Assembly (NCBI GenBank): GCA_905235685.1 | Contig: CAJOMO010000004.1 | Location: 53,210 to 90,264 of the forward strand | Reading direction: 5' to 3' | Length of the DNA stretch: 37,055 bases | Source of the DNA: an uncultured Selenomonadaceae bacterium | Lineage (GTDB): Bacteria > Bacillota > Negativicutes > Selenomonadales > Selenomonadaceae | Shown here: in pieces, positions 8,032-16,095 of the stretch | Layout of the letters: each line of letters opens with the position of its first letter | Position numbering within the stretch: position 1 is the stretch's first letter | Program-made: the position numbers and the translations under genes | Notes under the pieces: generated by a model | The model's database searches: none | What the model was told of the DNA's origin: nothing | Seen by the model: the letters and a program-made list of their open reading frames with translations, nothing else

Positions 8032-9213
8032 TTAAATCACCCCCTCGCCCAAAATTTTCGCGACAGATTGAACATCTTTATCACCGCGCCCGCTTAAGCA
8101 AACTACAACATTTTCATTCGGCGCGGTATTCGGCATGAGTTTTTCAAGATAAGCCAGCGCGTGGGAACTTTCCAGTGCAGGAATAATTCCTTCAGTTTTC
8201 GCCAAAAGTTGAAAAGCGGCAAGCGCCTCGGCGTCCGTCGCGGCAACGTAATTCACAACGCCCGCGTCCTTGAAATAGGAATGCTCCGGACCAACGCCAG
8301 GATAATCTAAGCCCGCGGAAACCGAATAAGCCTCGACAACTTGCCCCTGCGGCGTTTGCAAAAGATAACTGTAAGCGCCGTGCAAAATACCAGGTCTGCC
8401 CGCGCCCGACAAAGTTTTAGCATTATCGCCAGTATCTTCGCCGCGCCCGCCAGCTTCGACGCCAAATTTTTTCACAGCCGCCTCGTCTTTGAAATCGTAA
8501 AAAATACCCATAGCATTTGAGCCGCCGCCCACGCACGCCACGATATAATCCGGAAGTTTGCCAAATTCATTAAGCGCCTGTTCGCGCAGTTCAACGCCGA
8601 TACATTTTTGAAAATCGCGCACAATTTCCGGATAAGGCGCAGGACCAACCACCGAGCCGATAATGTAATAAGTATCGGTTATATTCGTCGACCAATAGCG
8701 AATCGCCTCGCTGGTGGCGTCTTTGAGCGTGCCGGTGCCGCAAGTAACCGGAACAACTTCCGCGCCCAAAAGTTTCATGCGGAAAACATTCAATTTCTGC
8801 CGCTCGATATCTTCAACGCCCATGAAAATTTTGCAATCCATACCGAAAAGCGCCGCAACCGTCGCAGTAGCTACGCCGTGTTGCCCCGCGCCTGTTTCAG
8901 CTATAACTCTGCGCTTACCCATTCTTTTCGCCAACAAAGCTTGACCAAGCGCGTTGTTAATTTTGTGTGCGCCGGTATGAAGTAAATCTTCACGCTTGAG
9001 ATAAATTTTCGCCTTGCCGTAATGCGCAGTCAGATTTTCCGCGAAATATAAAAGCGTCGGACGCCCCGCGTATTTCTGCAGATAAGTTTTAAATTCGGCT
9101 AAAAAATCCGCGTCGTCCTTGTACTGCGCGAAAGCCTGTTCCAATTCCATAAGCGCGGGCATAACCGTTTCCGGTACAAATTGCCCGCCGTATTTGCCAA
9201 ATCGTTTGTTCAA
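8032..9213 (-). CDS. trpB: Tryptophan synthase beta subunit
   Basis: 393 aa, standard TrpB1 length. PLP enzyme joining indole and serine to tryptophan. The PLP lysine is Lys84 in [25 protein letters not shown] and the phosphate loop GGGSNAMG are intact. The start is TTG with GAGGGGGA upstream, 12 bases after the ubiD stop. Only trpBA are present; trpE, D, C and F are not in the window, so this pair may be the moved end of the pathway or may serve indole salvage. Confidence 0.96.
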   Translation of the reverse strand: MNKRFGKYGGQFVPETVMPALMELEQAFAQYKDDADFLAEFKTYLQKYAGRPTLLYFAENLTAHYGKAKIYLKREDLLHTGAHKINNALGQALLAKRMGKRRVIAETGAGQHGVATATVAALFGMDCKIFMGVEDIERQKLNVFRMKLLGAEVVPVTCGTGTLKDATSEAIRYWSTNITDTYYIIGSVVGPAPYPEIVRDFQKCIGVELREQALNEFGKLPDYIVACVGGGSNAMGIFYDFKDEAAVKKFGVEAGGRGEDTGDNAKTLSGAGRPGILHGAYSYLLQTPQGQVVEAYSVSAGLDYPGVGPEHSYFKDAGVVNYVAATDAEALAAFQLLAKTEGIIPALESSHALAYLEKLMPNTAPNENVVVCLSGRGDKDVQSVAKILGEGVI

Positions 9214-9225
9214 ATCAATTCCCCC

Positions 9226-10683
9226 TCAGCCCAAATCCAACGACCGCCATAAATAATCTACACGCGCTTTAACTTCCGGCGTCATTGTAATTTCTTCCGG
9301 CCAATCGCGCAGGTGTCCTTCTTCGCGCCAGGTTTTGGTGGCGTCAATTCCCAATTTCGCGCCCCATTTCGCATAGGGCGAAGAATGGTCAAGCACATCA
9401 AGCGGTCCGTGTACAATTTCTAAATCGTGTTCGGCGTCAATGTTGTTGAAAACGCGCCAGGCAACTTCGCTCAAATCTTGAACATTCACGTGGGCGTCGA
9501 CAACGACAATCATTTTAACGTTCATCATTTGCCCTAAACCCCAAAGTGCGTGCATAACTTTTCGCGCCTGCATCGGGAAAGTTTTATTTATCGACACAAT
9601 CACGCAATCGTGAAAGACGCCCTCCAGCGGCATATTAATATCGATAATCTCCGGAATAATTTGCTGCAACAGCGGCAGGAAAATTCGCTCGGTCGCCTTT
9701 GCCATATAGCAATCTTCCATTGGCGGCTTGCCAACAATCGTCGCGGCGTAAACCGGATTTTCCCTGTGCGTAATGCAGGTTATGTGAAAAACCGGATAAT
9801 TATCAGCCAGCGAATAATAGCCGGTGTGGTCGCCGAAAGGTCCTTCGCGCCGCATTTCGTTTGTATTGACGTAGCCCTCCAAAATAATCTCGGCGTGGGC
9901 GGGAACTTCCAAATCAACAGTTTTGCATTTGACGAGCTCAACCGATTTGTGGCGAAGGAAACCCGCAAAAACCATTTCGTCAACGTCGCGCGGCAAAGGC
10001 GCAGTCGCCGCATAAGTCGTTACGGGGTCAGTGCCAATCGCAACCGCCACTTCGATTTTTTCAGAGCCTTCAGCTTGCGCGTCACGAAAATTATCAGCGC
10101 CGTTTTTGTGAATGTGCCAATGCATACCGGTTGTCGTCGAATCAAATTTTTGCAGGCGGTACATTCCCACATTGCGCTTGCCGGTTTTCGGATTTTTGGT
10201 AAAAACCAGCGGCAAAGTTATAAAAGCGCCGCCGTCTTGTGGCCAGCATTTTAAAATCGGAATTTTATCAAGGCTGGGGCGTTCGTCAACAATTTCTTGA
10301 CACGGCGCATTTTTTACGTATTTGGGGAAATTGATAACCTTGCTGCCCGTCGAAATGATATTGACAATGTTCATGCGATTTTTCATAGACAGATACGGCA
10401 ACTTCAAAAGTTCGCGAATGTCATTAGCGGCGTCGTCAAGTTTTTCAACGCCCAGCGCCAGAGACATTCTTTCGTAGCTGCCGAATTGATTAATCAGCAC
10501 GGGCATATCGTAGCCGCGCACATTTTCAAAGAGCAGCGCCACATTTCGCCCGTCGCGGAATTTTGAAACGCGGTCGGTAATTTCGGTAATTTCCAATTCG
10601 GCGTTGACGGGGATTTTAATTCGCCGCAATAAGCCGCGCCGCTCCAATTCGGAAATAAATTCGCGTAAATCTCTATAAGCCAT
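9226..10683 (-). CDS. ubiD: UbiD-family (prenylated-FMN) decarboxylase
   Basis: 485 aa, typical UbiD length. Cofactor-dependent non-oxidative decarboxylase of aromatic or unsaturated acids. Visible family signatures: REGPFGDHTGYYS, containing the conserved acidic residues of the prFMN site, and the central GMYRLQ and HIHKNGA regions. In an anaerobe with a quinone-linked fumarate reductase the obvious role is menaquinone precursor decarboxylation, but aromatic acid decarboxylation is possible. No ubiX/flavin prenyltransferase gene is in the window. The ATG comes three bases after the nucleotidase stop, with a weak purine-rich ribosome site inside that gene's end. Confidence 0.88.
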   Translation of the reverse strand: MAYRDLREFISELERRGLLRRIKIPVNAELEITEITDRVSKFRDGRNVALLFENVRGYDMPVLINQFGSYERMSLALGVEKLDDAANDIRELLKLPYLSMKNRMNIVNIISTGSKVINFPKYVKNAPCQEIVDERPSLDKIPILKCWPQDGGAFITLPLVFTKNPKTGKRNVGMYRLQKFDSTTTGMHWHIHKNGADNFRDAQAEGSEKIEVAVAIGTDPVTTYAATAPLPRDVDEMVFAGFLRHKSVELVKCKTVDLEVPAHAEIILEGYVNTNEMRREGPFGDHTGYYSLADNYPVFHITCITHRENPVYAATIVGKPPMEDCYMAKATERIFLPLLQQIIPEIIDINMPLEGVFHDCVIVSINKTFPMQARKVMHALWGLGQMMNVKMIVVVDAHVNVQDLSEVAWRVFNNIDAEHDLEIVHGPLDVLDHSSPYAKWGAKLGIDATKTWREEGHLRDWPEEITMTPEVKARVDYLWRSLDLG

Positions 10684-10686
10684 AAA

Positions 10687-12249
10687 TTAAGCCGCTTCTC
10701 TCTCTTCGAAATCGGCGGGCAATTCAACTTCGCGCAGGACGTTAATTCTGCCGAGCCCAATTCCGCTCATACCAACTTCATTCAGATAATCGGTAAGCAC
10801 GCCCTCGCAAGTGTCGTATTCGCCGACGATTTTTAAATTTTTGAGCATATCGTAATCGTCGCCGCCGGAAAGTTGAAAATCCGTCGCCGCCATCGTGTAA
10901 ATCTTGTTGTCGTCAATCGGTTTGCCGCCAATGAAAATATCTTCGACGCGGTGACCAACCGGTTTAGCGGGGTCAAAGCTGAAACTCATGCCGCTAACAT
11001 CCAAAAAGCCGCCGAATGACGCAGGGTAGCCGTAAACCGAATGTTCGAGCATGGCGCGAATAGTTTTGCCGTCAATTTCCGCCACGCGAACGGTATTGCC
11101 GAACGGGAAAATCGCCATGACATCGCCGCGCGTAACGTCGCCCGCCGGTAAATCTGTTCTCATACCGCCGCCGTTCATAATCGCAATATCCGCGCCCGTA
11201 CGCCAGCGCAAAGCGTCAGCGCAAAGGTTACCAATTTCAGATTCGCCGCGCCGCAAAATCGTTCTTTCAGCCGTCAAAAATCTGTCGCTGTGAGCAACCA
11301 CTTCACTGAATAATTTTTCGTTGCGCTCTTCCATTGCCGCCAATGCATAGGCAATTTTTTGGTCGGGAACGGGCGCAAGTTTTTTCACATCTTCCGCGTC
11401 AAGCAATTCAGCTTTTTTGGAAATGATTTTGTGATCGCGCAGGTCAATTTCGACGCAGCCCAATTTGTATTCGTGCCAGCCGGTTTGCACAATCAGCGTA
11501 TTATTCACCGTCAAACCTTCCGGCAAAGTTGTATGGCTGTGACCGTCGACAATTAAATCAATTCCAGGAACTTCGCGCGCAATTCTTTCGCTGGTAAATT
11601 CCGAACTTTCGTCAACGCCCATGTGCATTACCGAAATAACGACGTCGCAGCGTTTGCGCAATTTTTTTACCATATCTCGCGCAGTGTCAATCGGATTCAA
11701 AAATTCAACATTCGTCACGTTTGAAGGATTCGTTTTATAGGCGCATTCGGGCGTCGACAAACCGAAAACGCCAACTTTCACGCCGCTGTCCAATCTGTAA
11801 ATCCTGTAGGCTCTGAAAAGGCGCTTGCCGGTATTTTTGTCAACGATATTTGCGCTGAGCGTGGGGAACAGCAATTTTTTGGAGAGCGCCTCAAGTTGCG
11901 CCGAGCCGTAATTAAAATCGTGGTTGCCGGGAACGAGCGCGTCAATTCCCGCCGCATTTAAAAGCGGAATAATATTTTCACCGCGGCTGATATTAATTCG
12001 CGGCATACCGTGCAGGGTGTCGCCCGCGTCAAACCAGAAAACATTTTTGCTGTTCGACTTCACGGCTTTAACCGCCGACGCCATTTCAGCCAGCCCAATA
12101 CTTTGCCCGCCGTCATCTTCCGCCATAACCCGCGCGTGCATGTCGTTTGTGTGGAAAATTATTAATTTGTCCGTGCCGTCAGCCGCGCTGCCGATTTTCG
12201 GTAAAATAAAAATTATCAGCGTGATTAATAAAAATTTTAACTGCTTCAT
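10687..12249 (-). CDS. Secreted 5'-nucleotidase / UshA-family metallophosphoesterase
   Basis: 520 aa with an N-terminal signal peptide (residues 1-22, ending GSAA). The N-terminal calcineurin-like domain carries the dinuclear metal motifs FHTNDMHARV, DAGDTLHG, GNHDFNYG and DGHSHTTLP. The C-terminal 5'-nucleotidase domain has MNGGGMRTDLPAGDVT and IFPFGNTVRV for nucleoside binding. It should dephosphorylate extracellular or periplasmic nucleotides or UDP-sugars. There is no LPXTG anchor, consistent with a periplasmic enzyme of an outer-membrane bacterium. The ATG lies nine bases after tatC, but the leader is Sec-like, without a twin arginine, so the tat genes are probably not its exporter. Confidence 0.9.
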   Translation of the reverse strand: MKQLKFLLITLIIFILPKIGSAADGTDKLIIFHTNDMHARVMAEDDGGQSIGLAEMASAVKAVKSNSKNVFWFDAGDTLHGMPRINISRGENIIPLLNAAGIDALVPGNHDFNYGSAQLEALSKKLLFPTLSANIVDKNTGKRLFRAYRIYRLDSGVKVGVFGLSTPECAYKTNPSNVTNVEFLNPIDTARDMVKKLRKRCDVVISVMHMGVDESSEFTSERIAREVPGIDLIVDGHSHTTLPEGLTVNNTLIVQTGWHEYKLGCVEIDLRDHKIISKKAELLDAEDVKKLAPVPDQKIAYALAAMEERNEKLFSEVVAHSDRFLTAERTILRRGESEIGNLCADALRWRTGADIAIMNGGGMRTDLPAGDVTRGDVMAIFPFGNTVRVAEIDGKTIRAMLEHSVYGYPASFGGFLDVSGMSFSFDPAKPVGHRVEDIFIGGKPIDDNKIYTMAATDFQLSGGDDYDMLKNLKIVGEYDTCEGVLTDYLNEVGMSGIGLGRINVLREVELPADFEEREAA

Positions 12250-12258
12250 AAAAATTAC

Positions 12259-12993
12259 TCACTTTCTTAAAACGTGTTTGACAATTCGATAGGCTATTTC
12301 ATACAACAAGACGATTGGTATTGCCAGCGAAATTTGACTGATGACGTCCGGCGGCGTGATTATCGCGCCGATTATGAACGACGCAAAGAATATTAAATGC
12401 CGGTATTTGCCGAGAAATTCGCTCGTCAAAAATCCGAGTTGCGCCAAAACTATCACGACCAGCGGCAGTTCGAAGACGAAACCGAACGGCAGCAGAAACA
12501 TTATCACGAAGTCGAAATAATTTTGGAACGAAAACATTGTCTGCAAATTTTCAGTGCTGAATCCCATGAAGAATTTCAGCGCGATTGGCAAGATTAGGAA
12601 AAACGAAAACGCCAGCCCCGCGAAAAATAAAATCACGGACGCCGGTACAAGTATTCCCAAAACCGAGCGCTCGGATTGTGTAAGCGCGGGCAGGAAGAAT
12701 TTCCACACGTGAAAAAAAATTATCGGCAGGGCGATTAAAAACCCAGCGACAATATCAATTTTTAAATATGTGAAAAACGCTTCGCCAGGCTGCATGTAAT
12801 AAAGTTTGCCGACCGGCGCGGTTAAGAAATTTGTAATTTCGTCCAGAAAAAAATATGAAATGCAACTTCCGGCGACGATAGCCAACAACGATTTAATGAT
12901 TCGCGAGCGCAATTCTTCCAAATGCGCCGTCAGGGACATTGTGCCGTCGTCCGCGGGTTGTTCTTGTTTTAATTTATCAGCGGGCGCTGTCAT
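12259..12993 (-). CDS. tatC: Twin-arginine translocase subunit TatC
   Basis: 244 aa with six predicted membrane segments. TatC is the receptor for twin-arginine signal peptides in the export of folded proteins. The N-terminal MSLTAHLEELRSRI matches the family motif (HLxELRxR), and the loop between the first two membrane segments plus FELPLVV are typical. The ATG overlaps the tatA stop as ATGA. A charged tail ends the protein (IAYRIVKHVLRK). Confidence 0.95.
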   Translation of the reverse strand: MTAPADKLKQEQPADDGTMSLTAHLEELRSRIIKSLLAIVAGSCISYFFLDEITNFLTAPVGKLYYMQPGEAFFTYLKIDIVAGFLIALPIIFFHVWKFFLPALTQSERSVLGILVPASVILFFAGLAFSFFLILPIALKFFMGFSTENLQTMFSFQNYFDFVIMFLLPFGFVFELPLVVIVLAQLGFLTSEFLGKYRHLIFFASFIIGAIITPPDVISQISLAIPIVLLYEIAYRIVKHVLRK

Positions 12994-13169
12994 TTTTTAT
13001 CCGTCTTATTCGTTACGTCGATAGTTTTTTCGTCTTCGGAGTTAGCCTGTTTAAATTCTTTGATACTTTGACCGAGTGCTTTGCCGACGCCGGGGAGTTT
13101 GCCAGGACCGAAAACCACTAAGCCAATAATCAAAATCAGGACGAGCTCCGGTACACCAATTCCAAACAT
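12990..13169 (-). CDS. tatA: Twin-arginine translocase subunit TatA
   Basis: 59 aa. I use the ATG giving MFGIGVPELVL, with AAGGAGCG five bases upstream; the longer TTG reading begins on the ribosome site. One membrane helix (about residues 6-20), the hinge VFGPGKLPGVGKALG with the conserved FGPxKLP motif, then an amphipathic helix and a charged tail. TatA oligomers form the protein-conducting element with TatC. A single TatA-TatC pair without TatB is the normal Firmicute arrangement. First gene of the run leading to trpA. Confidence 0.93.
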   Translation of the reverse strand: MFGIGVPELVLILIIGLVVFGPGKLPGVGKALGQSIKEFKQANSEDEKTIDVTNKTDKK

Positions 13170-13209
13170 AGTAACGCTCCTTTCCAAAAACAGTTAAGCA
13201 ATTTCGACA

Positions 13210-13237
13210 ATTATATCACAAAGTTTGGCGATAACAA
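13210..13237 (-). promoter_or_regulatory. Promoter for tatA operon
   Basis: Minus strand TTGTTA-N16-TATAAT with TG one base before the -10 (extended -10). It lies between the duplicated terminator block and tatA and is the only good promoter I see ahead of the six closely spaced genes tatA through trpA. Confidence 0.6.
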
Positions 13238-13244
13238 GAAATTT

Positions 13245-13353
13245 TTTGACAAATAAAAGACCTCCGCCGTGTTGGCGAGGAGCGGAAATTTATTTTCCAA
13301 TTTTATTCGACGATTCGCTTGTAAGTTTTTTCATTGCGCTATCAAAGAGATTC
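13245..13353 (-). repeat. Tandem repeat copy 1: decayed gene tail plus terminator
   Basis: This 109-base block is a diverged copy of 13354-13468 and abuts it head to tail. Read on the minus strand in the matching frame it encodes NLFDSAMKKLTSESSNK, clearly related to the C-terminal NRFDTAMQKLTSGTVE of the neighbouring gene, but it has lost the stop at that position and has no upstream gene body. It also retains a terminator-like hairpin at 13260-13282 followed by CTTTTATTTG. It is either a partial duplication or the remnant of a deleted paralogue. Confidence 0.8.
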
Positions 13354-13468
13354 TTTGACAAATAAAAACTCCCCGCCGCGTTGACGAGGAGCGGAAATTT
13401 ATTTTCCGGAAAAATTTTATTCGACAGTGCCGCTTGTAAGTTTCTGCATTGCGGTATCGAAACGATTC
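13354..13468 (-). repeat. Tandem repeat copy 2: functional gene end plus terminator
   Basis: This 115-base block contains the last codons and stop of the 232-aa gene and its terminator. It aligns by eye with copy 1 over its full length at about 80 percent, with a 6-base insertion after the shared TTTATTTTCC. Confidence 0.8.
13362..13391 (-). terminator. Rho-independent terminator of the 232-aa gene
   Basis: Minus strand arms CTCCTCGTC and GGCGGGGAG (9 bp with two G-U) enclose AACGC, followed by TTTTTATTT. A weaker version of the same hairpin exists in repeat copy 1 at 13260-13282, so transcription meets two terminators in a row before tatA. Confidence 0.8.
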
Positions 13469-14115
13469 ATGAGCTCGTTGTAGGTTTGAGTGGTGATATC
13501 GGGCATAGAACTTTCGCCGGTCATGCTGTTCCACTGGACGCCGGCTTGTTTGAATCCTTCTTCAACGGCCGCGCGCATTTCTTCAAGTTTTTCGGGGTCG
13601 CCGCCTGCGAATGCTTCAGCGAGTTTGAAAATTCTGTCGGAAACTGCGCCCACTGACCAATCGCCGCCTTCAGCAACAGCCTTAGCCGCGTCTTCGGGAT
13701 TTGTGGCAACTTCGGGAATTGAAAACAGCGAAGAATCGACATTTGAAATGCCGCCGGCGTCAAGCCAACCCTGCAATTTGTCGTTATGCTCGGTGAGAAC
13801 TTGAATCATAAGATTGAGCATAGTTTGTTCCTGCATGGCAAGATCGTCTTGAAGAGCTTGAATTTGATTGGCGGAAAGTCCCTTAGTTTCGGAAGTGGAT
13901 TCTTCTTCGACGGTTTCTTCGGCTTGAGCCGCTGCCTGTTTAGCTTCGTCGGAAATATCGACTTCGAAGGCGTTGCCGATTGAGGAATTTGCGGATTGGG
14001 CTTGCGAGGTTGCGGAGTAAGCGCCGTAAGCGGATTTAGCCGCTGCGTTTTTGTTTGTTGCTACGATTTGTCCCAAATTTTGAGTTGCCGCATTGGAAAT
14101 TGTAGTTACATCCAT
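13417..14115 (-). CDS. Unrecognised alanine-rich protein, probable flagellar-regulon member
   Basis: 232 aa, cytosolic by sequence: no signal peptide or membrane segment. The first 80 residues are low-complexity Ala/Ser/Gln/Glu, including FEVDISDEAKQAAAQAEETV. A helical middle part (LSANQIQALQDDLAMQEQ) precedes a better-structured C-terminal domain (AVSDRIFKLAEAF, PEKLEEMRAAVEEGFKQAG, MPDITTQTYNELMNRFD). It reminds me of the DUF5610-like family, which I cannot verify. The ATG has AAGGAGG upstream. It follows the 128-aa gene by 61 bases and probably shares its sigma-28-type promoter. The function is unknown; the N-terminal composition resembles proteins exported through the flagellar machinery. 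Confidence 0.8.
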   Translation of the reverse strand: MDVTTISNAATQNLGQIVATNKNAAAKSAYGAYSATSQAQSANSSIGNAFEVDISDEAKQAAAQAEETVEEESTSETKGLSANQIQALQDDLAMQEQTMLNLMIQVLTEHNDKLQGWLDAGGISNVDSSLFSIPEVATNPEDAAKAVAEGGDWSVGAVSDRIFKLAEAFAGGDPEKLEEMRAAVEEGFKQAGVQWNSMTGESSMPDITTQTYNELMNRFDTAMQKLTSGTVE

Positions 14116-14176
14116 GTTAATACCCTCCTTAGGTAATAAAAAAACTCTATCGTCGAGGCTGAGCGCCGCGATTTTT

Positions 14177-14563
14177 TTAAATCATCAACAATTCCATTAA
14201 GCTCATATGCGGTACATATTTGACATCGATTTTGCCTTCGGGCGTCAATGGAGCGTCAAAATCCGGCACGGGCACGAGGTGCGGCTTAATTTGGGTGCGG
14301 TCGGTGATTTTGCCGTCTTCGTAGGTTGTAATGACAACTGAGCCGTCCGGTTTGAAATGTTTAATCGTTTCGATAGTTTTTGCGGCGGAACTTTGGCTGT
14401 TGGCAGCGGAACTTACGCCGCCGCTCACCTGCGCGATTTGCTGTTGAAGAATTTTAGCGTAATCGGAATCAGCGCCAACGACACTGCCGCTGTTGGAATT
14501 AGTCGAAACCTTTGCCACGGTTGAAATTAATTCGGGCGAGGCGGTTATATTCCACGCGCTCAT
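14177..14563 (-). CDS. Unrecognised 128-aa protein behind a sigma-28-type promoter
   Basis: 128 aa from the ATG giving MSAWNITASPEL; AAGGGAGCG lies ten bases upstream. A much longer reading exists (to 14836) but would cross the promoter region and the pilin gene, so it is rejected. The N-terminal third is Ser/Ala/Asn rich with no signal peptide. The C-terminal part has beta-type segments (DGSVVITTYEDGKITDRTQIKPH) and ends in a hydrophobic helix SLMELLMI. The function is unknown. The promoter and the neighbouring 232-aa gene suggest a late flagellar or motility role. Confidence 0.75.
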   Translation of the reverse strand: MSAWNITASPELISTVAKVSTNSNSGSVVGADSDYAKILQQQIAQVSGGVSSAANSQSSAAKTIETIKHFKPDGSVVITTYEDGKITDRTQIKPHLVPVPDFDAPLTPEGKIDVKYVPHMSLMELLMI

Positions 14564-14612
14564 ATTTTCAACGCTCCCTTCGCATAAAATTAGACAAACC
14601 AATTCAAATACT

Positions 14613-14639
14613 TTATCGGCGTTTTTCGCGCAGGACTTA
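14613..14639 (-). promoter_or_regulatory. Sigma-28 (FliA/SigD)-type promoter
   Basis: Minus strand TAAG-N15-GCCGATAA. The -10 matches the flagellar sigma consensus in all eight positions, the -35 in three of four (consensus TAAA), and the 15-base gap is exactly that of the consensus. It lies about 50 bases above the 128-aa gene. Its spacer contains one copy of the over-represented octamer (14626-14633). Confidence 0.72.
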
Positions 14640-14650
14640 ACAATTTTTTC

Positions 14651-14679
14651 TTGAAAATGCAAATTGCGGCTGATATAAT
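14651..14679 (+). promoter_or_regulatory. Sigma-A promoter for the pilin gene
   Basis: TTGAAA-N17-TATAAT on the plus strand, 31 bases before the pilin ATG. It diverges from the sigma-28-type promoter, with only 11 bases between the two -35 boxes, so the promoters may compete. Confidence 0.8.
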
Positions 14680-14710
14680 CGTCAAAGATTTTTTTTGAAA
14701 GGTGATATCG

Positions 14711-15100
14711 ATGAATCAGAGAGGTTTTGCCACGCTGGAAGTTATTTTGATGGTCGTTGTGATTGGAATTTTGGCAAGTATAGCCGTGCCGCGATTTACT
14801 GACGTTACAACAAGAGCCAATACCGCGAAAGTTCAAGCAGATCTTTCAACGCTGGACAGCGCCAGTCAAGTATATTACATGGACAATGGCGCATATCCTA
14901 CCATAGCGCAATTAGTTTCCGGCAATTACATAAACGCAGAACCCACAGCGCCGGAAGGTTCGATTTACCTTGGCAGTTCCACAGCTACGCCGATTACAAG
15001 CGCTGCATATGGAATTGAAACCAGCGGCGATAACGCGGGACGCGCATATATCACAGTCAACTCTGCTCAAAAATATATCGGCGATATCGGCAAAAAATAA
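14711..15100 (+). CDS. Type IV pilin-like prepilin protein
   Basis: 129 aa from an ATG preceded by AAAGGTGAT; a GTG three codons earlier overlaps that site and is rejected. The leader is only MNQRG, then FATLE and a hydrophobic helix to about residue 25, so prepilin peptidase should cut between Gly5 and Phe6, with Glu10 as the conserved fifth residue of the mature protein. The helix continues into a small globular domain (VQADLSTLDSASQVYYMDNGAYP) typical of PilA/pseudopilin folds. No cysteine pair is seen. It stands alone, with its own promoter and terminator; no pilus assembly genes are in the window. It could be a major pilin, a minor pilin or a competence pseudopilin. Confidence 0.85.
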   Translation: MNQRGFATLEVILMVVVIGILASIAVPRFTDVTTRANTAKVQADLSTLDSASQVYYMDNGAYPTIAQLVSGNYINAEPTAPEGSIYLGSSTATPITSAAYGIETSGDNAGRAYITVNSAQKYIGDIGKK

Positions 15101-15119
15101 ATCGAAAATTTTTTTCAAG

Positions 15120-15149
15120 CTGCGGCTAAAGTTGGTCGCAGTTTTTTTT
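15120..15149 (+). terminator. Terminator of the pilin gene
   Basis: Arms beginning CTGCGGCT and ending GGTCGCAG pair over about 8 bp with two G-U pairs, and are followed by eight T. It isolates the pilin from the lipid A operon. Confidence 0.85.
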
Positions 15150-15158
15150 ATTGGCTTA

Positions 15159-15187
15159 TCGACGCTGTGAATTATTAATGCTATAAT
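15159..15187 (+). promoter_or_regulatory. Promoter of the lipid A operon
   Basis: TCGACG-N17-TATAAT with TG one base before the -10 (extended -10). The first in-frame ATG of the lpxC reading frame (15186) falls inside this -10 box, which supports the later TTG start. Confidence 0.65.
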
Positions 15188-15218
15188 GACTGAAATTTTG
15201 TCGAAAGGAGGCAAAGCT

Positions 15219-16058
15219 TTGTCGAAGCAGAGAACTTTAAAAAAATCGGCAAGCGTATTGGGCAAAGGTTTACATTCGGGCGTGGAAGTTCAGCTGAAGT
15301 TGAATCCGGCGGAAATTGACAGCGGAATAATTTTCGTACGAACGGATTTAGCGGGCGCGCCGGAAATTCACGCGACGGCGGCGAATGTAACTTCGACTTT
15401 GCGGGCAACGACTTTGGAAGAGCGCGGCGTCAAAGTTTTCACTGTCGAACATTTAATGAGCGCGTTCAATGCTTGCGGCGTGGACAACTGCGTTGTCGAA
15501 TTAAATTCCGAAGAGCCGCCGGTTTTGGACGGAAATTCAATCGGTTTCTGCGATATGATTAAAAGCGCCGGTACGATTGAGCAAAACGCCGAGCGCCGCG
15601 AAATTCGCATTGAAAAAATTTATCGCGCAGATTCCGCGGACGGCAAAAAATTTATTCTGGCTTTACCCTACGACGGATTCCGCGTAAGTTTCACGTCGAT
15701 TAATCCGCACCCGCTGATTGGCGTTCAATTTGAGGATTTCGAAATTACCGAAGAAATTTACCGCGCCGAAATTGCGCCTGCGCGAACAATCGCCTACGAA
15801 AAGGAAATTGACGATTTGCGGGCGATGGGTTTAGGGCTCGGCGGAAATTTGGAAAACGTTATCGTTTACAATGACGGCGGCTGGCTGAATGAACTTCGAT
15901 ATTCCGACGAACTTGTTCGCCACAAAATTTTAGACGTTATCGGCGATATGCGGCTTGTTGGTTTTTTGAAATGTCATATAATCGCCGTTGCGTCCGGTCA
16001 CGCGCTCAATTCCACGTTGGCTAAAAAAATTTCCGCGGATTTTTTAATCAAACCTTAA
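15219..16058 (+). CDS. lpxC: UDP-3-O-acyl-N-acetylglucosamine deacetylase
   Basis: 279 aa from a TTG, with AAAGGAGG six bases upstream, giving MSKQRTLKKSASVLGKGLHSG. Zinc amidase for the first committed step of lipid A synthesis. Zinc ligands are His78 (VEHLMSAF), His235 and Asp239 (VRHKILDVIGD); the catalytic His261 is in SGHALNST. All are present, so the enzyme should be active. It heads the lpxC-fabZ-lpxA-lpxI-lpxB-msbA operon and is direct proof of an LPS-type outer membrane. Confidence 0.95.
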   Translation: MSKQRTLKKSASVLGKGLHSGVEVQLKLNPAEIDSGIIFVRTDLAGAPEIHATAANVTSTLRATTLEERGVKVFTVEHLMSAFNACGVDNCVVELNSEEPPVLDGNSIGFCDMIKSAGTIEQNAERREIRIEKIYRADSADGKKFILALPYDGFRVSFTSINPHPLIGVQFEDFEITEEIYRAEIAPARTIAYEKEIDDLRAMGLGLGGNLENVIVYNDGGWLNELRYSDELVRHKILDVIGDMRLVGFLKCHIIAVASGHALNSTLAKKISADFLIKP

Positions 16059-16095
16059 CGAAAATTAAAAACAAATTTAGATGGGAGAGATATAA

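Noticed and set aside
9550..10254. 234-codon open frame opposite ubiD
   Set aside because: Antisense shadow of a conserved enzyme; composition is unlike a protein and no promoter or ribosome site precedes it.
10687..12249. Tat dependence of the 5'-nucleotidase next to tatC
   Set aside because: Its leader lacks a twin-arginine motif and looks Sec-type.
14564..14836. N-terminal extension of the 128-aa protein
   Set aside because: It would cover two promoters and overlap the pilin gene; a good ribosome site supports the later ATG.
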